Source: Rhodocyclales bacterium (lineage in GTDB: Bacteria; Pseudomonadota; Gammaproteobacteria; Burkholderiales; Rhodocyclaceae). Taken from it: a DNA stretch of 37,775 nt. Below, piece after piece: positions 15,983 to 25,105 of the stretch. Both the position numbers and the translations under genes were made by a program. The notes under the pieces are model-generated. The model was not told where the DNA came from. It made no database searches and saw nothing but the letters and a program-made list of their open reading frames with translations. The stretch is taken from the NCBI GenBank assembly GCA_028292485.1, contig JAQGMG010000027.1:1-37775 (forward strand), in the 5' to 3' direction. Every line of letters starts with the position of its first letter. Position 1 is the stretch's first letter.

Positions 15983-17785
15983 ATGTCCCAGAGCAATATA
16001 ATTCCGGCGCAAACTGCCGCTTCGTCGCTTGACCAGATCGTCAGCCGCGAACTGCTGCCACAACTCACACATTTCTTTGAGCGCCTTCTTTCAGAAAAGA
16101 AGGACCTCGTGCTCGATGGCACCAAGGCATTCACCGGCAAGGACAGGTTCCTGACCGGGAAGGTGGCTATCGGCATGAGCTATCTGTTGCTCAACACGCC
16201 GCGCACGGACCCAAGGTTCTCGCAGTATCTTGCTGGTTATCGCCAGATTGCGGATATGACTATCGACGAAGACGTCGATAGCTGGGGGATTTACTACTAC
16301 GTCTCTGCACTCAACAAACTGCGTGAAACTGGTTTGCTGGCTCAGGCAATCAGCCCGGCGACGCTTGAACGCCTGAAGGAAAAACTGGATTGGCGTGGTT
16401 TCGTCAAGCAGCCTGAGTTCTCGCTGATCAATCTGCCGACAAATTACTATGGCGTCGCTTTCAGTATTGCGCGGCTGCGCTATCTGCTCGGCTGGGAAGA
16501 CATCAGCGCGAGTGAGATCCTGCTCGATCGGATGCTCACGCACTACAGCACATATTCAGGCCAGTACGGTTTCTCGGACGAGACCGATGGTGAAGGCCGT
16601 TTCGATCGCTACAGCATCTTGCTGATTGGCGAGATCTGTCAGCGCTTCATTGAAACCGGGATGGAAGTAACGGCTCAGTTGAAAGACTGGCTGCGCAAAT
16701 CGGTTGATGTCATTCTGGTTCGCCTGAACCCGAAGGGCGATGGTTTTGAATTTGGCCGGTCGATTGGCGCTTATGGCGACTCGGCACTGCTCGAAGTCTT
16801 GTCTGCGGCGGCGGCACTCGATGTGCTCACCGCTGAAGAGCGCGACATGGCCTATACATTTGCGGTACGCGCCACGCAGAAATATGTCGACTTCTGGTTC
16901 GACACCGAGATGCATTCGGTCAATCTTTGGGACAAGGGCCGTCGCACTGATGCCTATCGCGGAAAGCACCGTATCCTCGGCGAAAACCTCAGTCTTCTGC
17001 ATCAATACATCTACACCAACAACATCTGGAACGAACTCGACTATCGCGGCAAGCAACCCTCGCCGCGCTTTGAAGAGTGGCTGGGCACGCTGCCGCGATT
17101 TACCCTCACCTGGTACGCCAAGGGTGAATATGATCGGGCTTTGCTGACCATCCGCGACGGAATGCGCGTCATCAGTCTGCCACTGATCAATGGCGGGGTT
17201 ACGCTGCACATGACGAATCCATATTTTCCATTGCCGTTCTCGAATGGCCTGGTGCAAGGCACGCCAGACGACGGCTACCCACAACTGCTACCTCGTTTCA
17301 CGCTCGAAGACGGCTCGCAACTGATTGCGACGTCGTTCCTTCGCGACATACAGACTGAGCAGAATGGCAGCGCCATGACGCTTACCTATCATCAGACGGA
17401 ACTGAACCGTCTGGGCGAGTCCGAAACCATCAAGGACAGCCGTGTGGGCGTCAAGATCACCTACACGTTTGATTCCGGCGTCATGACCCGCACGGATGTC
17501 TATACGCCAAGCGCTCCGCTGAAGAACGTCAAGATCGACATGGAGTTTGCAAGCTTCGGCGAAGATGTCGCTCGCACGGAGAAGGGTTTCTCATTTGCCG
17601 TAGGTGATGCGTTAACGTTCGACGCAGAAGGATTTACACGTCTTTCTTCGGAAAATGTCGCAGCTTCCGAGACGTATCGCGCGCCGATGGGTCAAATGAA
17701 GACGCTGATTCGCTGCGAACGCGATGAAGCGTCGTTCTCAGCGCCGATCACCCTGCGCTGGGAAATTCGCTACCGCCCTCTATAA
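15983..17785 (+). CDS. Alpha-toroid plus beta-sandwich protein, heparinase/polysaccharide-lyase-like
   Basis: This 600-residue protein has no signal peptide. Roughly residues 1-390 are helical with repeated Trp/Tyr-rich segments (INLPTNYYGVAF about 149-160, DGEGRFDRYSILL about 202-214, FEFGRSIGAYGDSALLEV about 255-272), as expected for an alpha/alpha toroid. About 400-600 is beta-rich (GMRVISLPLINGG, VMTRTDVYTPSAPLKNV). This layout is that of heparinase II/III and related lyases or hydrolases, which act on uronic-acid-containing or other oligosaccharides. Being cytoplasmic, it would cut imported oligomers. The assignment comes from fold-like pattern only and no catalytic residue is certain. 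The start at ATG 15983 has GGAGGAGG just before it. It follows the family 5 binding protein and converges on the DUF2782 gene with six bases between stops. Confidence 0.62.
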   Translation: MSQSNIIPAQTAASSLDQIVSRELLPQLTHFFERLLSEKKDLVLDGTKAFTGKDRFLTGKVAIGMSYLLLNTPRTDPRFSQYLAGYRQIADMTIDEDVDSWGIYYYVSALNKLRETGLLAQAISPATLERLKEKLDWRGFVKQPEFSLINLPTNYYGVAFSIARLRYLLGWEDISASEILLDRMLTHYSTYSGQYGFSDETDGEGRFDRYSILLIGEICQRFIETGMEVTAQLKDWLRKSVDVILVRLNPKGDGFEFGRSIGAYGDSALLEVLSAAAALDVLTAEERDMAYTFAVRATQKYVDFWFDTEMHSVNLWDKGRRTDAYRGKHRILGENLSLLHQYIYTNNIWNELDYRGKQPSPRFEEWLGTLPRFTLTWYAKGEYDRALLTIRDGMRVISLPLINGGVTLHMTNPYFPLPFSNGLVQGTPDDGYPQLLPRFTLEDGSQLIATSFLRDIQTEQNGSAMTLTYHQTELNRLGESETIKDSRVGVKITYTFDSGVMTRTDVYTPSAPLKNVKIDMEFASFGEDVARTEKGFSFAVGDALTFDAEGFTRLSSENVAASETYRAPMGQMKTLIRCERDEASFSAPITLRWEIRYRPL

Positions 17786-17791
17786 GGGGGC

Positions 17792-18169
17792 TTACCAGGA
17801 CAGGACGTTCCATTGCGCATTCTTGTTCGGAATGCCGCGTGGATCATAGCGATTGAAGACGCCATCACCCCGGTCATCCACCAGGGTGTATGGCAGTCCG
17901 ACTGATGGGTAGACCTTGATCATGTAGAGGCGCCCCTTCAGACGGAATTCTTCAATCCTGTCCTCACCGTGCTTCTTGACGGTCATTTCGGACTCCGGCT
18001 TTGCCGCCGGAGACGAGTTGGCGGTTACTGGCGCGCGTGGCTCCTCGATGGGCTCGAGCTTCGGAGGAGGCGGCACTACCGTATCAGCCAGCACCGCTGC
18101 GCTCAATCCGAGCACAAGACAGCCCAAGGCAATGCGATATTGTGTGTGGCGCTTCATGTGCTGCTTCAT
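17792..18169 (-). CDS. DUF2782-type small exported protein
   Basis: This protein of about 125 residues has a signal peptide (ALGCLVLGLSAAVLA then cleavage near DTVV), a Pro/Glu-rich stretch (VPPPPKLEPIEEP) and a compact C-terminal domain with FRLKGRLYMIKVYPSVGLPYTL and DDRGDG. This matches the small betaproteobacterial family usually encoded beside polA; its function is unknown. I chose the ATG at 18169, preceded by GGAG. The ATG at 18181, which overlaps the rdgB stop as TGATG, is equally possible, and a third ATG lies at 18157. It is the last gene of the polA run. Confidence 0.82.
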   Translation of the reverse strand: MKQHMKRHTQYRIALGCLVLGLSAAVLADTVVPPPPKLEPIEEPRAPVTANSSPAAKPESEMTVKKHGEDRIEEFRLKGRLYMIKVYPSVGLPYTLVDDRGDGVFNRYDPRGIPNKNAQWNVLSW

Positions 18170-18180
18170 GTTTTTCTCCA

Positions 18181-18771
18181 TCATCCGATGATGCGCAAAC
18201 GTTCGAGCAGGCTCGCACAGGCCAGGCCGCGATGGCTGTGCAAATTCTTGTCGGCCGCAGACATCTGAGCGGCTGTCATACCGAACTGCGGCAACCAGAA
18301 ATACGGGTCGTAGCCGAATCCTCCGTCGCCCTGCGGACTCTCGACAATCTCTCCATGCCACTCGCCCTCCGCAATAAGCGGCTGCGGGTCTGCAGCGCCA
18401 CGCACGAAAACCAGCACGCACACATAGTGCGCTCTGCGATCCCCAATGCCTGCCAATTTCTCAAGCATCAACGCGTTGTTGCGAGCATCCGATCGCGGCT
18501 CTCCCGCAAAACGCGCGGAATGCACGCCTGGCTCCCCTCCTAACGCAGCAAGACAAATGCCGGAGTCGTCAGCCAAAGCGGGCAAACCCGCATGCAAAGC
18601 CGCGTGCCGCGCTTTCGCCAGGGCATTCTCTACAAACGTCTCATGCGGCTCTTCAGCCTCGCTCACGCCGAGCATGCTTTGCGGGATGACATCCCAGCCG
18701 AGAGGCTGAAGCAGCGCCTGGAATTCACGCACTTTCCCTGCGTTGTTGGAAGCAAGTACCAGTTTCTTCAT
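18181..18771 (-). CDS. rdgB: dITP/XTP pyrophosphatase (RdgB/HAM1)
   Basis: This 196-residue enzyme hydrolyses non-canonical purine nucleoside triphosphates (dITP, ITP, XTP) to monophosphates, keeping deaminated purines out of DNA. The signature LVLASNNAGKVREF is at the N-terminus, ETFVENALAKA and ADDSGICLAAL follow, and GDGGFGYDPYF and the SHRGLA ending are intact. The ATG at 18771 lies one base after the aldo-keto reductase stop; a GTG at 18780 in frame is an alternative. It is translationally close to both neighbours, so an operon with polA is likely. Confidence 0.96.
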   Translation of the reverse strand: MKKLVLASNNAGKVREFQALLQPLGWDVIPQSMLGVSEAEEPHETFVENALAKARHAALHAGLPALADDSGICLAALGGEPGVHSARFAGEPRSDARNNALMLEKLAGIGDRRAHYVCVLVFVRGAADPQPLIAEGEWHGEIVESPQGDGGFGYDPYFWLPQFGMTAAQMSAADKNLHSHRGLACASLLERLRIIG

Positions 18772-18772
18772 T

Positions 18773-19750
18773 TTAGGCACTCACATCCGCACATGCTGCG
18801 TCCATCAGGGCAACAATCTGATCGCCAAGCTGTGGCAGCACCGTCAGGGCCTGCATATTCTCAACGACCTGCGCTGGCCGTGAAGCACCGGTAATCACCG
18901 TAGACACGCGCGGGTTGCGCAAACACCAGGCTAGCGACAACTGGGCCAGGGTGCAGCCCAGCTCCTGAGCAATGGGCAACAACTTGCTTATCGCTCGCTT
19001 CTTGGCCTCGTCATTCATGCGCTCTTGCAGCCACTCATACCCTGGCACCGTGCCACGCGTTCCAGCCGGAATGCCATGCAGATATTTGCCCGTCAGCAAT
19101 CCCGAGGCAAGCGGGCTCCAGGTAGTCAAGCCAAGGCCCATGTCCTCGTACAGCCGCTGATACTCCTGTTCGACACGCTTGCGGGCAAACAGGTTGTACT
19201 GCGGCTGCTCCACAACCGGCTTATGCAGATGATGGCGCTCGGCGATCTCCCAGGCGGCGCGTATTTCGTCAGCAGCCCATTCCGAAGTACCCCAGTAGAG
19301 CGCCTTGCCGCGGCTGATGATGTCATGCATGGCCCATACGGTTTCTTCAATCGGTGTATTCGGATCGGGCCGATGACAATAGATCAGGTCGATATAGTCG
19401 AGGCCGAAGCGTCGCAACGAGCCGTCGACTGCGCCAAGCAGGTATTTGCGGTTGAGCGTCTGCTTGACGTTGGGGTCATCCGTCAGGCCCCAGAAGAACT
19501 TGCTGGAAACGATGTAGTGCTCACGTGCCCAACCCAGCTCACGTAGCGCCTGACCCATGATTCGCTCAGACTCACCCTGGGCATATACCTCGGCATTGTC
19601 GAAAAAATTCACGCCCGCATCGCGTGCCGCGGCCATGCATTCGCGCGCCAGTTTCGTATCCAGCTGATTCGAATAGGTCACCCATGAACCGAATGACAAT
19701 GCGCTGACCTTAAGTCCGGATCGGCCCAGACGACGGTATTCCATGGTCAT
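18773..19750 (-). CDS. Aldo-keto reductase, Kv-beta/YghZ-like
   Basis: This 325-residue (beta/alpha)8 NADPH-dependent carbonyl reductase has the catalytic tetrad Asp51, Tyr56, Lys84 and His126 ([30 protein letters not shown]). The cofactor end [19 protein letters not shown] is typical. The residues after [16 protein letters not shown] fit the voltage-gated-channel beta-subunit subgroup, whose bacterial members reduce small aldehydes such as methylglyoxal. Its real substrate is not visible. It lies 28 bases after polA and one base before rdgB on the same strand. Confidence 0.93.
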   Translation of the reverse strand: MTMEYRRLGRSGLKVSALSFGSWVTYSNQLDTKLARECMAAARDAGVNFFDNAEVYAQGESERIMGQALRELGWAREHYIVSSKFFWGLTDDPNVKQTLNRKYLLGAVDGSLRRFGLDYIDLIYCHRPDPNTPIEETVWAMHDIISRGKALYWGTSEWAADEIRAAWEIAERHHLHKPVVEQPQYNLFARKRVEQEYQRLYEDMGLGLTTWSPLASGLLTGKYLHGIPAGTRGTVPGYEWLQERMNDEAKKRAISKLLPIAQELGCTLAQLSLAWCLRNPRVSTVITGASRPAQVVENMQALTVLPQLGDQIVALMDAACADVSA

Positions 19751-19778
19751 TTTCCTTCAGCTACGGATGATTGCCGAC

Positions 19779-22550
19779 TCAGTGCGCCTCATCCCAATTG
19801 GCGCCGGCCCCGGCCTCGACCAGCAGGGGCACTTTCAGATGTGCAACACCGCTCATGACCTGCGGCAGCTCGACGCGTACGCGTTCGAGCTCTGCATCCG
19901 GCACTTCGAGTATGAGTTCGTCATGGACTTGCAGGAGCAGTTTGCTTTGTAGACCTTCGCGCGGCAGCCAGTCGTACACCGCACGCATGGCGAGCTTGAC
20001 GATGTCGGCCGCCGTGCCCTGCATCGGCGCGTTGATGGCTGCACGCTCCGCGCCCTGGCGGCGCCCGGCGTTGGAAGATTTGATCTCTGGCAGATACAGA
20101 CGTCGCCCGAAGACGGTTTCGACATAGCCGTTTTCGCGCGCCAGTGCGCGGGTCTCTTCCATGTAGCGCGCCACGCCAGGATAGCGTGCGAAGTAACGGT
20201 CGATGTAGAGCTGCGCTGCGCTGCGCTCGACGCCGATCTGCTTGGCCAGACCGTGCGCACTCATGCCGTAGATGAGGCCGAAGTTGATGGCCTTGGCGTA
20301 GCGACGCTGCTCGCTGGTGACATCGGCAACCGTGGCGCCGAACACTTCCGCAGCCGTGGCACGGTGCACGTCCTCGCCCTTGGCGAAAGCGCTGAGCAAG
20401 CCTTCGTCGTCGGAGAGGTGCGCCATGATGCGCAGCTCGATCTGCGAGTAGTCGGCGGAGACGATGTGGCTACCGCGCGGCGCGATGAAGGCGGCGCGAA
20501 TGCGGCGGCCTTCTTCGGTGCGCACGGGGATGTTCTGCAGGTTGGGCTCGGAGCTGGCGAGGCGCCCCGTCACAGCGCCGGTTTGCGAGAAGCTGGTGTG
20601 CACGCGCCCCGTCTTTGCATTGACCGAACGCGGCAGCTTGTCGGTGTAGGTGCTCTTGAGCTTGGAGAAACTGCGGTGCTCGAGAATCAGTTTAGGTAAC
20701 GGGTAATCGAGCGCAAGCTGCGCCAGCACTTCTTCGTCCGTCGAGGGCGCACCGGTAGGCGTTTTCTTGAGGACGGGTAGCTTGTCGCGCTCGAACAACA
20801 GCTCCTGGATCTGCTTCGGGCTTCCCAGATTGAACGGCTGGCCGGCAACGACAAATGCCTCGGCTTCGATTTCCATCATGCGCTGGCCAAGCTCGGTGCT
20901 TTGCTGCGCCAGCAGGAAGGTATCGATCAGCACACCGTTGCGCTCCATGGCCAGCAGCACTTCGAGCACCGGCATTTCTATCTCGCGATAGACGCGCTGC
21001 AAGCCTGCTTCGGCCTCGAGACGCGGCGCGAGAATCTTGTGCACGCGCATCGTCACATCGGCGTCTTCGGCGGCGTATTCGGCTGCGCGGGTGATCTCGA
21101 CTTCGCCGAAACCGATCTGCTTGGCGCCTTTACCGCACAGGTCTGTATAGCTCAACACCTTGAGGCCCAGATGGCGATTGCACAGCGATTCGAGATCGTG
21201 GCTCTTGTCGCTCTCGTAGGCTGCCGACTGCAACAAGGTGTCGTGCACGACGCCACGCAGAGCTATACCCTGGTTGGCGAGAACGTGCATGTCATATTTA
21301 AGATTCTGTCCGACCTTGGCGTGCTCGGTGGATTCAAGCCAGGGCTTGAGCTTTGCCAGCACTTCCTCAAGCGGCAGCTGATCGGGCGCGCCAGCATAGC
21401 GATGGCCGACGGGAATGTACGCCGCTTCGCCCTCTTCTACGGAAAACGACAAGCCGACGAGTTGCGCCAGCATCGGGTCGAGGCTGTCCGTTTCCGTGTC
21501 GAACGCGGTCAGCGGCGCGGTGCTTATTTTCTCGAGCCAGCGGTCGAGCGTGGCCCAGTCGAGTATGCATTCGTAATTCTTGCGATGCTCGCCCTCTTCG
21601 GCGGCAACGACTACGGCAAGCGTCGCTTCGGCGCTATCCACGGCGCCTGCGATGGCCATCACTGCGCCTTCGCTGGAAAGTTCGAAAGTCGCGGGTGCCA
21701 GGGCCGCGCCTTCGAGCTCGCGCAGCCAGCCGCGGAATTCGTAGCGACGGAATTGCTCGATTAGCGCCGGCGTGTCCTGTTCGGTCCAGTTCAACTCTTC
21801 GAGTGGTTGCGCGAGCGGTACGTCATTCACGATGGTGACCAGCCTGCGGCCCAGCGGCAGGAAGTCGAGCGCCTTGCGCAGATTCTCGCCGACCACACCC
21901 TTTATGTTGTCGGCATTGGCAACGACGTTCTCCAGCGTGCCGTATTCCTGCAGCCACTTCACGGCCGTCTTGGGGCCGCACTTCGCCACACCCGGCACGT
22001 TGTCCACCGTGTCGCCCATCAGCGCAAGGTAGTCGATGATGCGATCCGGCGGCACACCGAACTTGGCCAGCACACCGGCTTCGTCGAGTGTCTCGTTGCT
22101 CATGGTGTTGATCAGCCGCACGTTGGCGTTGACCAGCTGCGCCATGTCCTTGTCGCCGGTGGAGATGATGACTTCGTAACCTTGCGCACTCGCAATGCGC
22201 GCCAGCGTGCCGATCACGTCATCGGCCTCGACGCCATCCTGCATGATGAGTGGCCAGCCCAAGGCCTTGACGCAGGCGTGGATGGGTTCGATCTGGCGCG
22301 CCAGATCTTCCGGCATCGACGGGCGATGCGCCTTGTACTCCGGATACCAGTCATCGCGAAAGGTCTTGCCCTTGGCGTCGAACACGCAGGCGGCGTGCGT
22401 TGCCTTGTAGGTCTCGCGCAGCACGCGTAGCATGTTCAACACGCCACGCAATGCGCCCGTCGGCTCTCCCTGCGAATTGCGCAGATCCGGCAGGGCATGA
22501 AAGGCGCGATAGAGATAAGAAGAGCCGTCGACGAGTAATAGCGTTGGCAT
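19779..22550 (-). CDS. polA: DNA polymerase I
   Basis: This 923-residue repair and replication polymerase has all three activities visible. The N-terminal 5' nuclease (residues 1 to about 290) includes LLLVDGSSYLYRAFHAL, GVEADDVIGTLA and STGDKDMAQL. The 3'-5' exonuclease (about 330-510) keeps the metal-binding DTETDSLD, so proofreading is probably active. The polymerase domain carries motif A (VSADYSQIELRIMAHLS), motif B (RRYAKAINFGLIYGMSAHG) and motif C (LLQVHDELILEVP). The length is as expected. The ATG at 22550 gives MPTLLLVDG. It heads the polA-aldo-keto reductase-rdgB-DUF2782 run and is divergent from the LOG-family gene. Confidence 0.99.
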   Translation of the reverse strand: MPTLLLVDGSSYLYRAFHALPDLRNSQGEPTGALRGVLNMLRVLRETYKATHAACVFDAKGKTFRDDWYPEYKAHRPSMPEDLARQIEPIHACVKALGWPLIMQDGVEADDVIGTLARIASAQGYEVIISTGDKDMAQLVNANVRLINTMSNETLDEAGVLAKFGVPPDRIIDYLALMGDTVDNVPGVAKCGPKTAVKWLQEYGTLENVVANADNIKGVVGENLRKALDFLPLGRRLVTIVNDVPLAQPLEELNWTEQDTPALIEQFRRYEFRGWLRELEGAALAPATFELSSEGAVMAIAGAVDSAEATLAVVVAAEEGEHRKNYECILDWATLDRWLEKISTAPLTAFDTETDSLDPMLAQLVGLSFSVEEGEAAYIPVGHRYAGAPDQLPLEEVLAKLKPWLESTEHAKVGQNLKYDMHVLANQGIALRGVVHDTLLQSAAYESDKSHDLESLCNRHLGLKVLSYTDLCGKGAKQIGFGEVEITRAAEYAAEDADVTMRVHKILAPRLEAEAGLQRVYREIEMPVLEVLLAMERNGVLIDTFLLAQQSTELGQRMMEIEAEAFVVAGQPFNLGSPKQIQELLFERDKLPVLKKTPTGAPSTDEEVLAQLALDYPLPKLILEHRSFSKLKSTYTDKLPRSVNAKTGRVHTSFSQTGAVTGRLASSEPNLQNIPVRTEEGRRIRAAFIAPRGSHIVSADYSQIELRIMAHLSDDEGLLSAFAKGEDVHRATAAEVFGATVADVTSEQRRYAKAINFGLIYGMSAHGLAKQIGVERSAAQLYIDRYFARYPGVARYMEETRALARENGYVETVFGRRLYLPEIKSSNAGRRQGAERAAINAPMQGTAADIVKLAMRAVYDWLPREGLQSKLLLQVHDELILEVPDAELERVRVELPQVMSGVAHLKVPLLVEAGAGANWDEAH

Positions 22551-22684
22551 GACAAATCACTGATTGGTGGATGATAAGGCTGAAGACGGGACTGAAAAAT
22601 GTGCTGCCGGTTTCATGATGTAGACAGGGCGCATGTCAGCCTGCACACGCAGCACCGTCACCCACCCCGGACCAACCGAAAAAC

Positions 22685-23413
22685 ATGAGCTTGAAAAATA
22701 AACTTCCGCCGTTCACAGCCCCTTCAGTCGAAACCGAAACACGTGTAGCCCGCGAAGCCTGGCGCATTCTCGGCATTATGTCAGAGTTCGTCGAGGCCTC
22801 TGAACGCCTGCAGGCGATCAAGCCGGCAGTGAGCATTTTCGGCTCGGCACGCACGCCGGTCGATCATCCGTATTACGAGTTGACCGAGAAAATTGCACGC
22901 CTGTTGTCGGACTCGGGCTTCTCCGTCATCTCCGGCGGCGGCCCCGGCATCATGGAAGCCGCCAACAAGGGCGCCTTCCATGGCAAATCACCTTCGGTAG
23001 GCCTCAACATCCAGCTGCCTTTCGAGCAGAGCGGCAATCCGTATCAGGACATCTCGCAGACCTTCCGCCACTTCTTCCCGCGCAAGGTGATGTTCGTGCG
23101 CTTCGCATCGGCTTACGTGGTCATGCCGGGCGGTTTCGGTACGCTCGATGAGCTATCGGAAGCGCTGACCCTGATCCAGACCAACAAGGGCCGCAAGATC
23201 CCCGTCATCCTGGTTGGCAGCAAGTTCTGGAAGGGCCTGCTGGAATGGTTCAAGACGACGCTGATCGACGAGAAGATGATCGGTGCGAAGGACATGGACC
23301 TGATCCAGGTCATCGATGATCCGGAAGAAATCGTCGCAGCCATCTTCAAGCACTACGAGCAACGTGGCTTCGAGCTGCTGCCGGAAGAGCATGAGGCGAT
23401 GCTGAATCTGTGA
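22685..23413 (+). CDS. LOG-family protein (TIGR00730), putative nucleotide phosphoribohydrolase
   Basis: This 242-residue Rossmann-like protein has the two LOG-family loops: GGGPGIMEAANKGA at residues 84-97 and PGGFGTLDE at 148-156. Family members release the base from nucleoside 5'-monophosphates, including the cytokinin-forming enzyme of plants; many bacterial ones act as AMP or pyrimidine/purine 5'-nucleotide nucleosidases. The N-terminal extension before AVSIFGSAR matches the longer bacterial group. It sits alone, divergent from polA. The ATG at 22685 is the likely start. Confidence 0.92.
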   Translation: MSLKNKLPPFTAPSVETETRVAREAWRILGIMSEFVEASERLQAIKPAVSIFGSARTPVDHPYYELTEKIARLLSDSGFSVISGGGPGIMEAANKGAFHGKSPSVGLNIQLPFEQSGNPYQDISQTFRHFFPRKVMFVRFASAYVVMPGGFGTLDELSEALTLIQTNKGRKIPVILVGSKFWKGLLEWFKTTLIDEKMIGAKDMDLIQVIDDPEEIVAAIFKHYEQRGFELLPEEHEAMLNL

Positions 23414-23498
23414 GCGGACTGCACGCCTCCGGTACTTGTTTATTGCGTGTTGATGGCAGCGTTGTCGGCTTGTGGCGTGCGGTGCATTACCTCGGCAG

Positions 23499-24206
23499 CT
23501 AGCGCCCCTGCGCGTCGCCCCAGATGACCTTGTGCAGTTGAACCTGCATGCGCACGGCCAGCTTGTCGCGCAACACCCATTCAGCCAGGTCTGCCGGCTT
23601 CAGCGAACCTTGCACGGGTGAGAACAGGACTGGACAGCGCCGAACCAGCCCATGCGTTTCAAGCTGTTCGCGCGCCCATAGATAATCGGCCTCATCGGCA
23701 AGGACGAGTTTGAGTTCGTCACGTGGCGTGAGATGCGCAAGGTTGCTCCACAGATTCTTGTCGACCTCGCCCGAGCCAGGCGCTTTGAGGTCCATGATTT
23801 TCGAGACACGCGCATCGACCGCGCCGACGTCGAGGGCGCCGCTGGTCTCCAGCGATACACTGAAACCCGCATCGCATAGCGCGGAGAGCAGCGCCAGGCA
23901 AGGCTTCTGGGCCAATGGCTCACCACCCGTGACGCACACGTAAGGCGTGCCGTGGCGCGCCACTTCGGTGAGGATTTCATCGATGCTCTGGTAGGCGCCG
24001 CCATTGAAAGCGTACTCGGTGTCGCACCAGGTACAGCGCAGCGGGCAGCCCGTCAGTCGGACAAAAACTGTCGGCAACCCAACACGGGAAGACTCGCCCT
24101 GTACGGAAAAGAAGATTTCGGTAATGCGCAGGCGATCTGCACGAGATGCCTCGCCCGGCAATGCGGCAGAGTCAGTTGCGACTGCCGCATTTGAAACGGC
24201 CACCAC
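23499..24206 (-). CDS. queE: 7-carboxy-7-deazaguanine synthase
   Basis: This 235-residue radical-SAM enzyme converts carboxytetrahydropterin to 7-carboxy-7-deazaguanine in the queuosine pathway. The cluster motif is Cys54-x3-Cys58-x2-Cys61 (CPLRCTWC). The N-terminal EIFFSVQGESSRVG, the CVTGGEPL glycine-rich segment and SLETSGA are diagnostic. The first codon is GTG at 24206, overlapping the cpoB stop by one base; a GTG at 24203 is also possible. No ATG is near. QueE closing a Tol-Pal operon is an order seen elsewhere in proteobacteria. Confidence 0.96.
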   Translation of the reverse strand: MVAVSNAAVATDSAALPGEASRADRLRITEIFFSVQGESSRVGLPTVFVRLTGCPLRCTWCDTEYAFNGGAYQSIDEILTEVARHGTPYVCVTGGEPLAQKPCLALLSALCDAGFSVSLETSGALDVGAVDARVSKIMDLKAPGSGEVDKNLWSNLAHLTPRDELKLVLADEADYLWAREQLETHGLVRRCPVLFSPVQGSLKPADLAEWVLRDKLAVRMQVQLHKVIWGDAQGR

Positions 24207-24970
24207 TACTTCTTGCCCAGGCGCTGCTTGGCCGTCTTCGCTGCATCGCTCTTTGGATACTTGCTCACCAATGTTTCCAGCGTCTTGCGTGCAAGCTTGG
24301 CGTCACCCAGCTCTTGCTGTGTATTGGCCAGGCCGAGCATGGCGTCGGGCGCCAATGCATCGTCGGGCCAGGTAGTAATGACCTTGGTGTAATACTCGTT
24401 GGCCGTTTGTGCATCGCGCGCCTGGAACAAGGCCGATGCAGCCCAATAGTTTGCGCCTGGCAGGAAGCTGCTCTTTGGCCAGGCCTTGATGAACTGGCGG
24501 AAGGCTACGGACGCGTCGACATATTTGCCCGCCCGCAGCGCGTTGACTGCAGCTTCGTAATCGCGGGTTTCCTGGGCAGGATCGATGGGCAATGCCGTAG
24601 CAGGTTGCGCAGCGACCGCATTGACGGCCAGTTTCTGCGTCAGATCTGTGACGCTGGTCTCGATCTTGCGCAAGCGCGTATCGAGATCGACATAGAAATC
24701 TTTTTGGCGCTTCTGCGACTGGTCGACGTCGTTGGCCGTCACCTCAACCTGACCACGCAGTTTGGCAAGCTCGGCGCGCAGTGCCTCGATCTGATTCACG
24801 AGCAGCATTTGTGCACGCGAGGCATCTTCGAGCTTTTCCATGCGTGCATCCATGTCGGTGCGCAATTGATCGAGACGGCGACGTGCTTCGTCATCGTCAA
24901 ACAATCCGGCACGCGCCGGCAAGGCCACGAACAATAGACAAGCCGCCAGAAATGGCAGGAAATTCTTCAA
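24206..24970 (-). CDS. cpoB: Cell division coordinator CpoB (YbgF)
   Basis: This 254-residue periplasmic protein links peptidoglycan synthesis to Tol-Pal-driven outer-membrane constriction. It has a signal peptide ending ALPARA-GLF, an N-terminal coiled coil (about residues 25-95: EARRRLDQLRTDMDARMEKL and on), a short linker and TPR repeats (YEAAVNALRAGKYVDA, NYWAASALFQARDA, DAMLGLANTQQELGDAKLA). The TTG at 24970 is chosen because GGAG stands seven bases before it and it yields a standard 21-residue signal. The ATG at 25030 gives an over-long N-region without a ribosome binding site. Confidence 0.92.
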   Translation of the reverse strand: MKNFLPFLAACLLFVALPARAGLFDDDEARRRLDQLRTDMDARMEKLEDASRAQMLLVNQIEALRAELAKLRGQVEVTANDVDQSQKRQKDFYVDLDTRLRKIETSVTDLTQKLAVNAVAAQPATALPIDPAQETRDYEAAVNALRAGKYVDASVAFRQFIKAWPKSSFLPGANYWAASALFQARDAQTANEYYTKVITTWPDDALAPDAMLGLANTQQELGDAKLARKTLETLVSKYPKSDAAKTAKQRLGKK

Positions 24971-25066
24971 GACATTCTCCGGGTTCAGCCGACGGCTTCG
25001 AATGCGTCGTGCTGCGGCAGCCACTGCCATGCAGCGGCAAGCCGGTTGCAGTCTTTCAGAATACCG

Positions 25067-25089
25067 CCCGACCTCATGACGAGGTCGGG
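25067..25089. other. Hairpin between pal and cpoB
   Basis: A nine-base perfect inverted repeat (25067-25075 with 25081-25089) with a five-base loop sits just after the pal stop. No T run follows on the minus strand, so it is more likely an mRNA-stabilising or attenuating element that sets Pal above CpoB than a full terminator. Confidence 0.6.
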
Positions 25090-25105
25090 GCTGGCATTCA
25101 AACTA

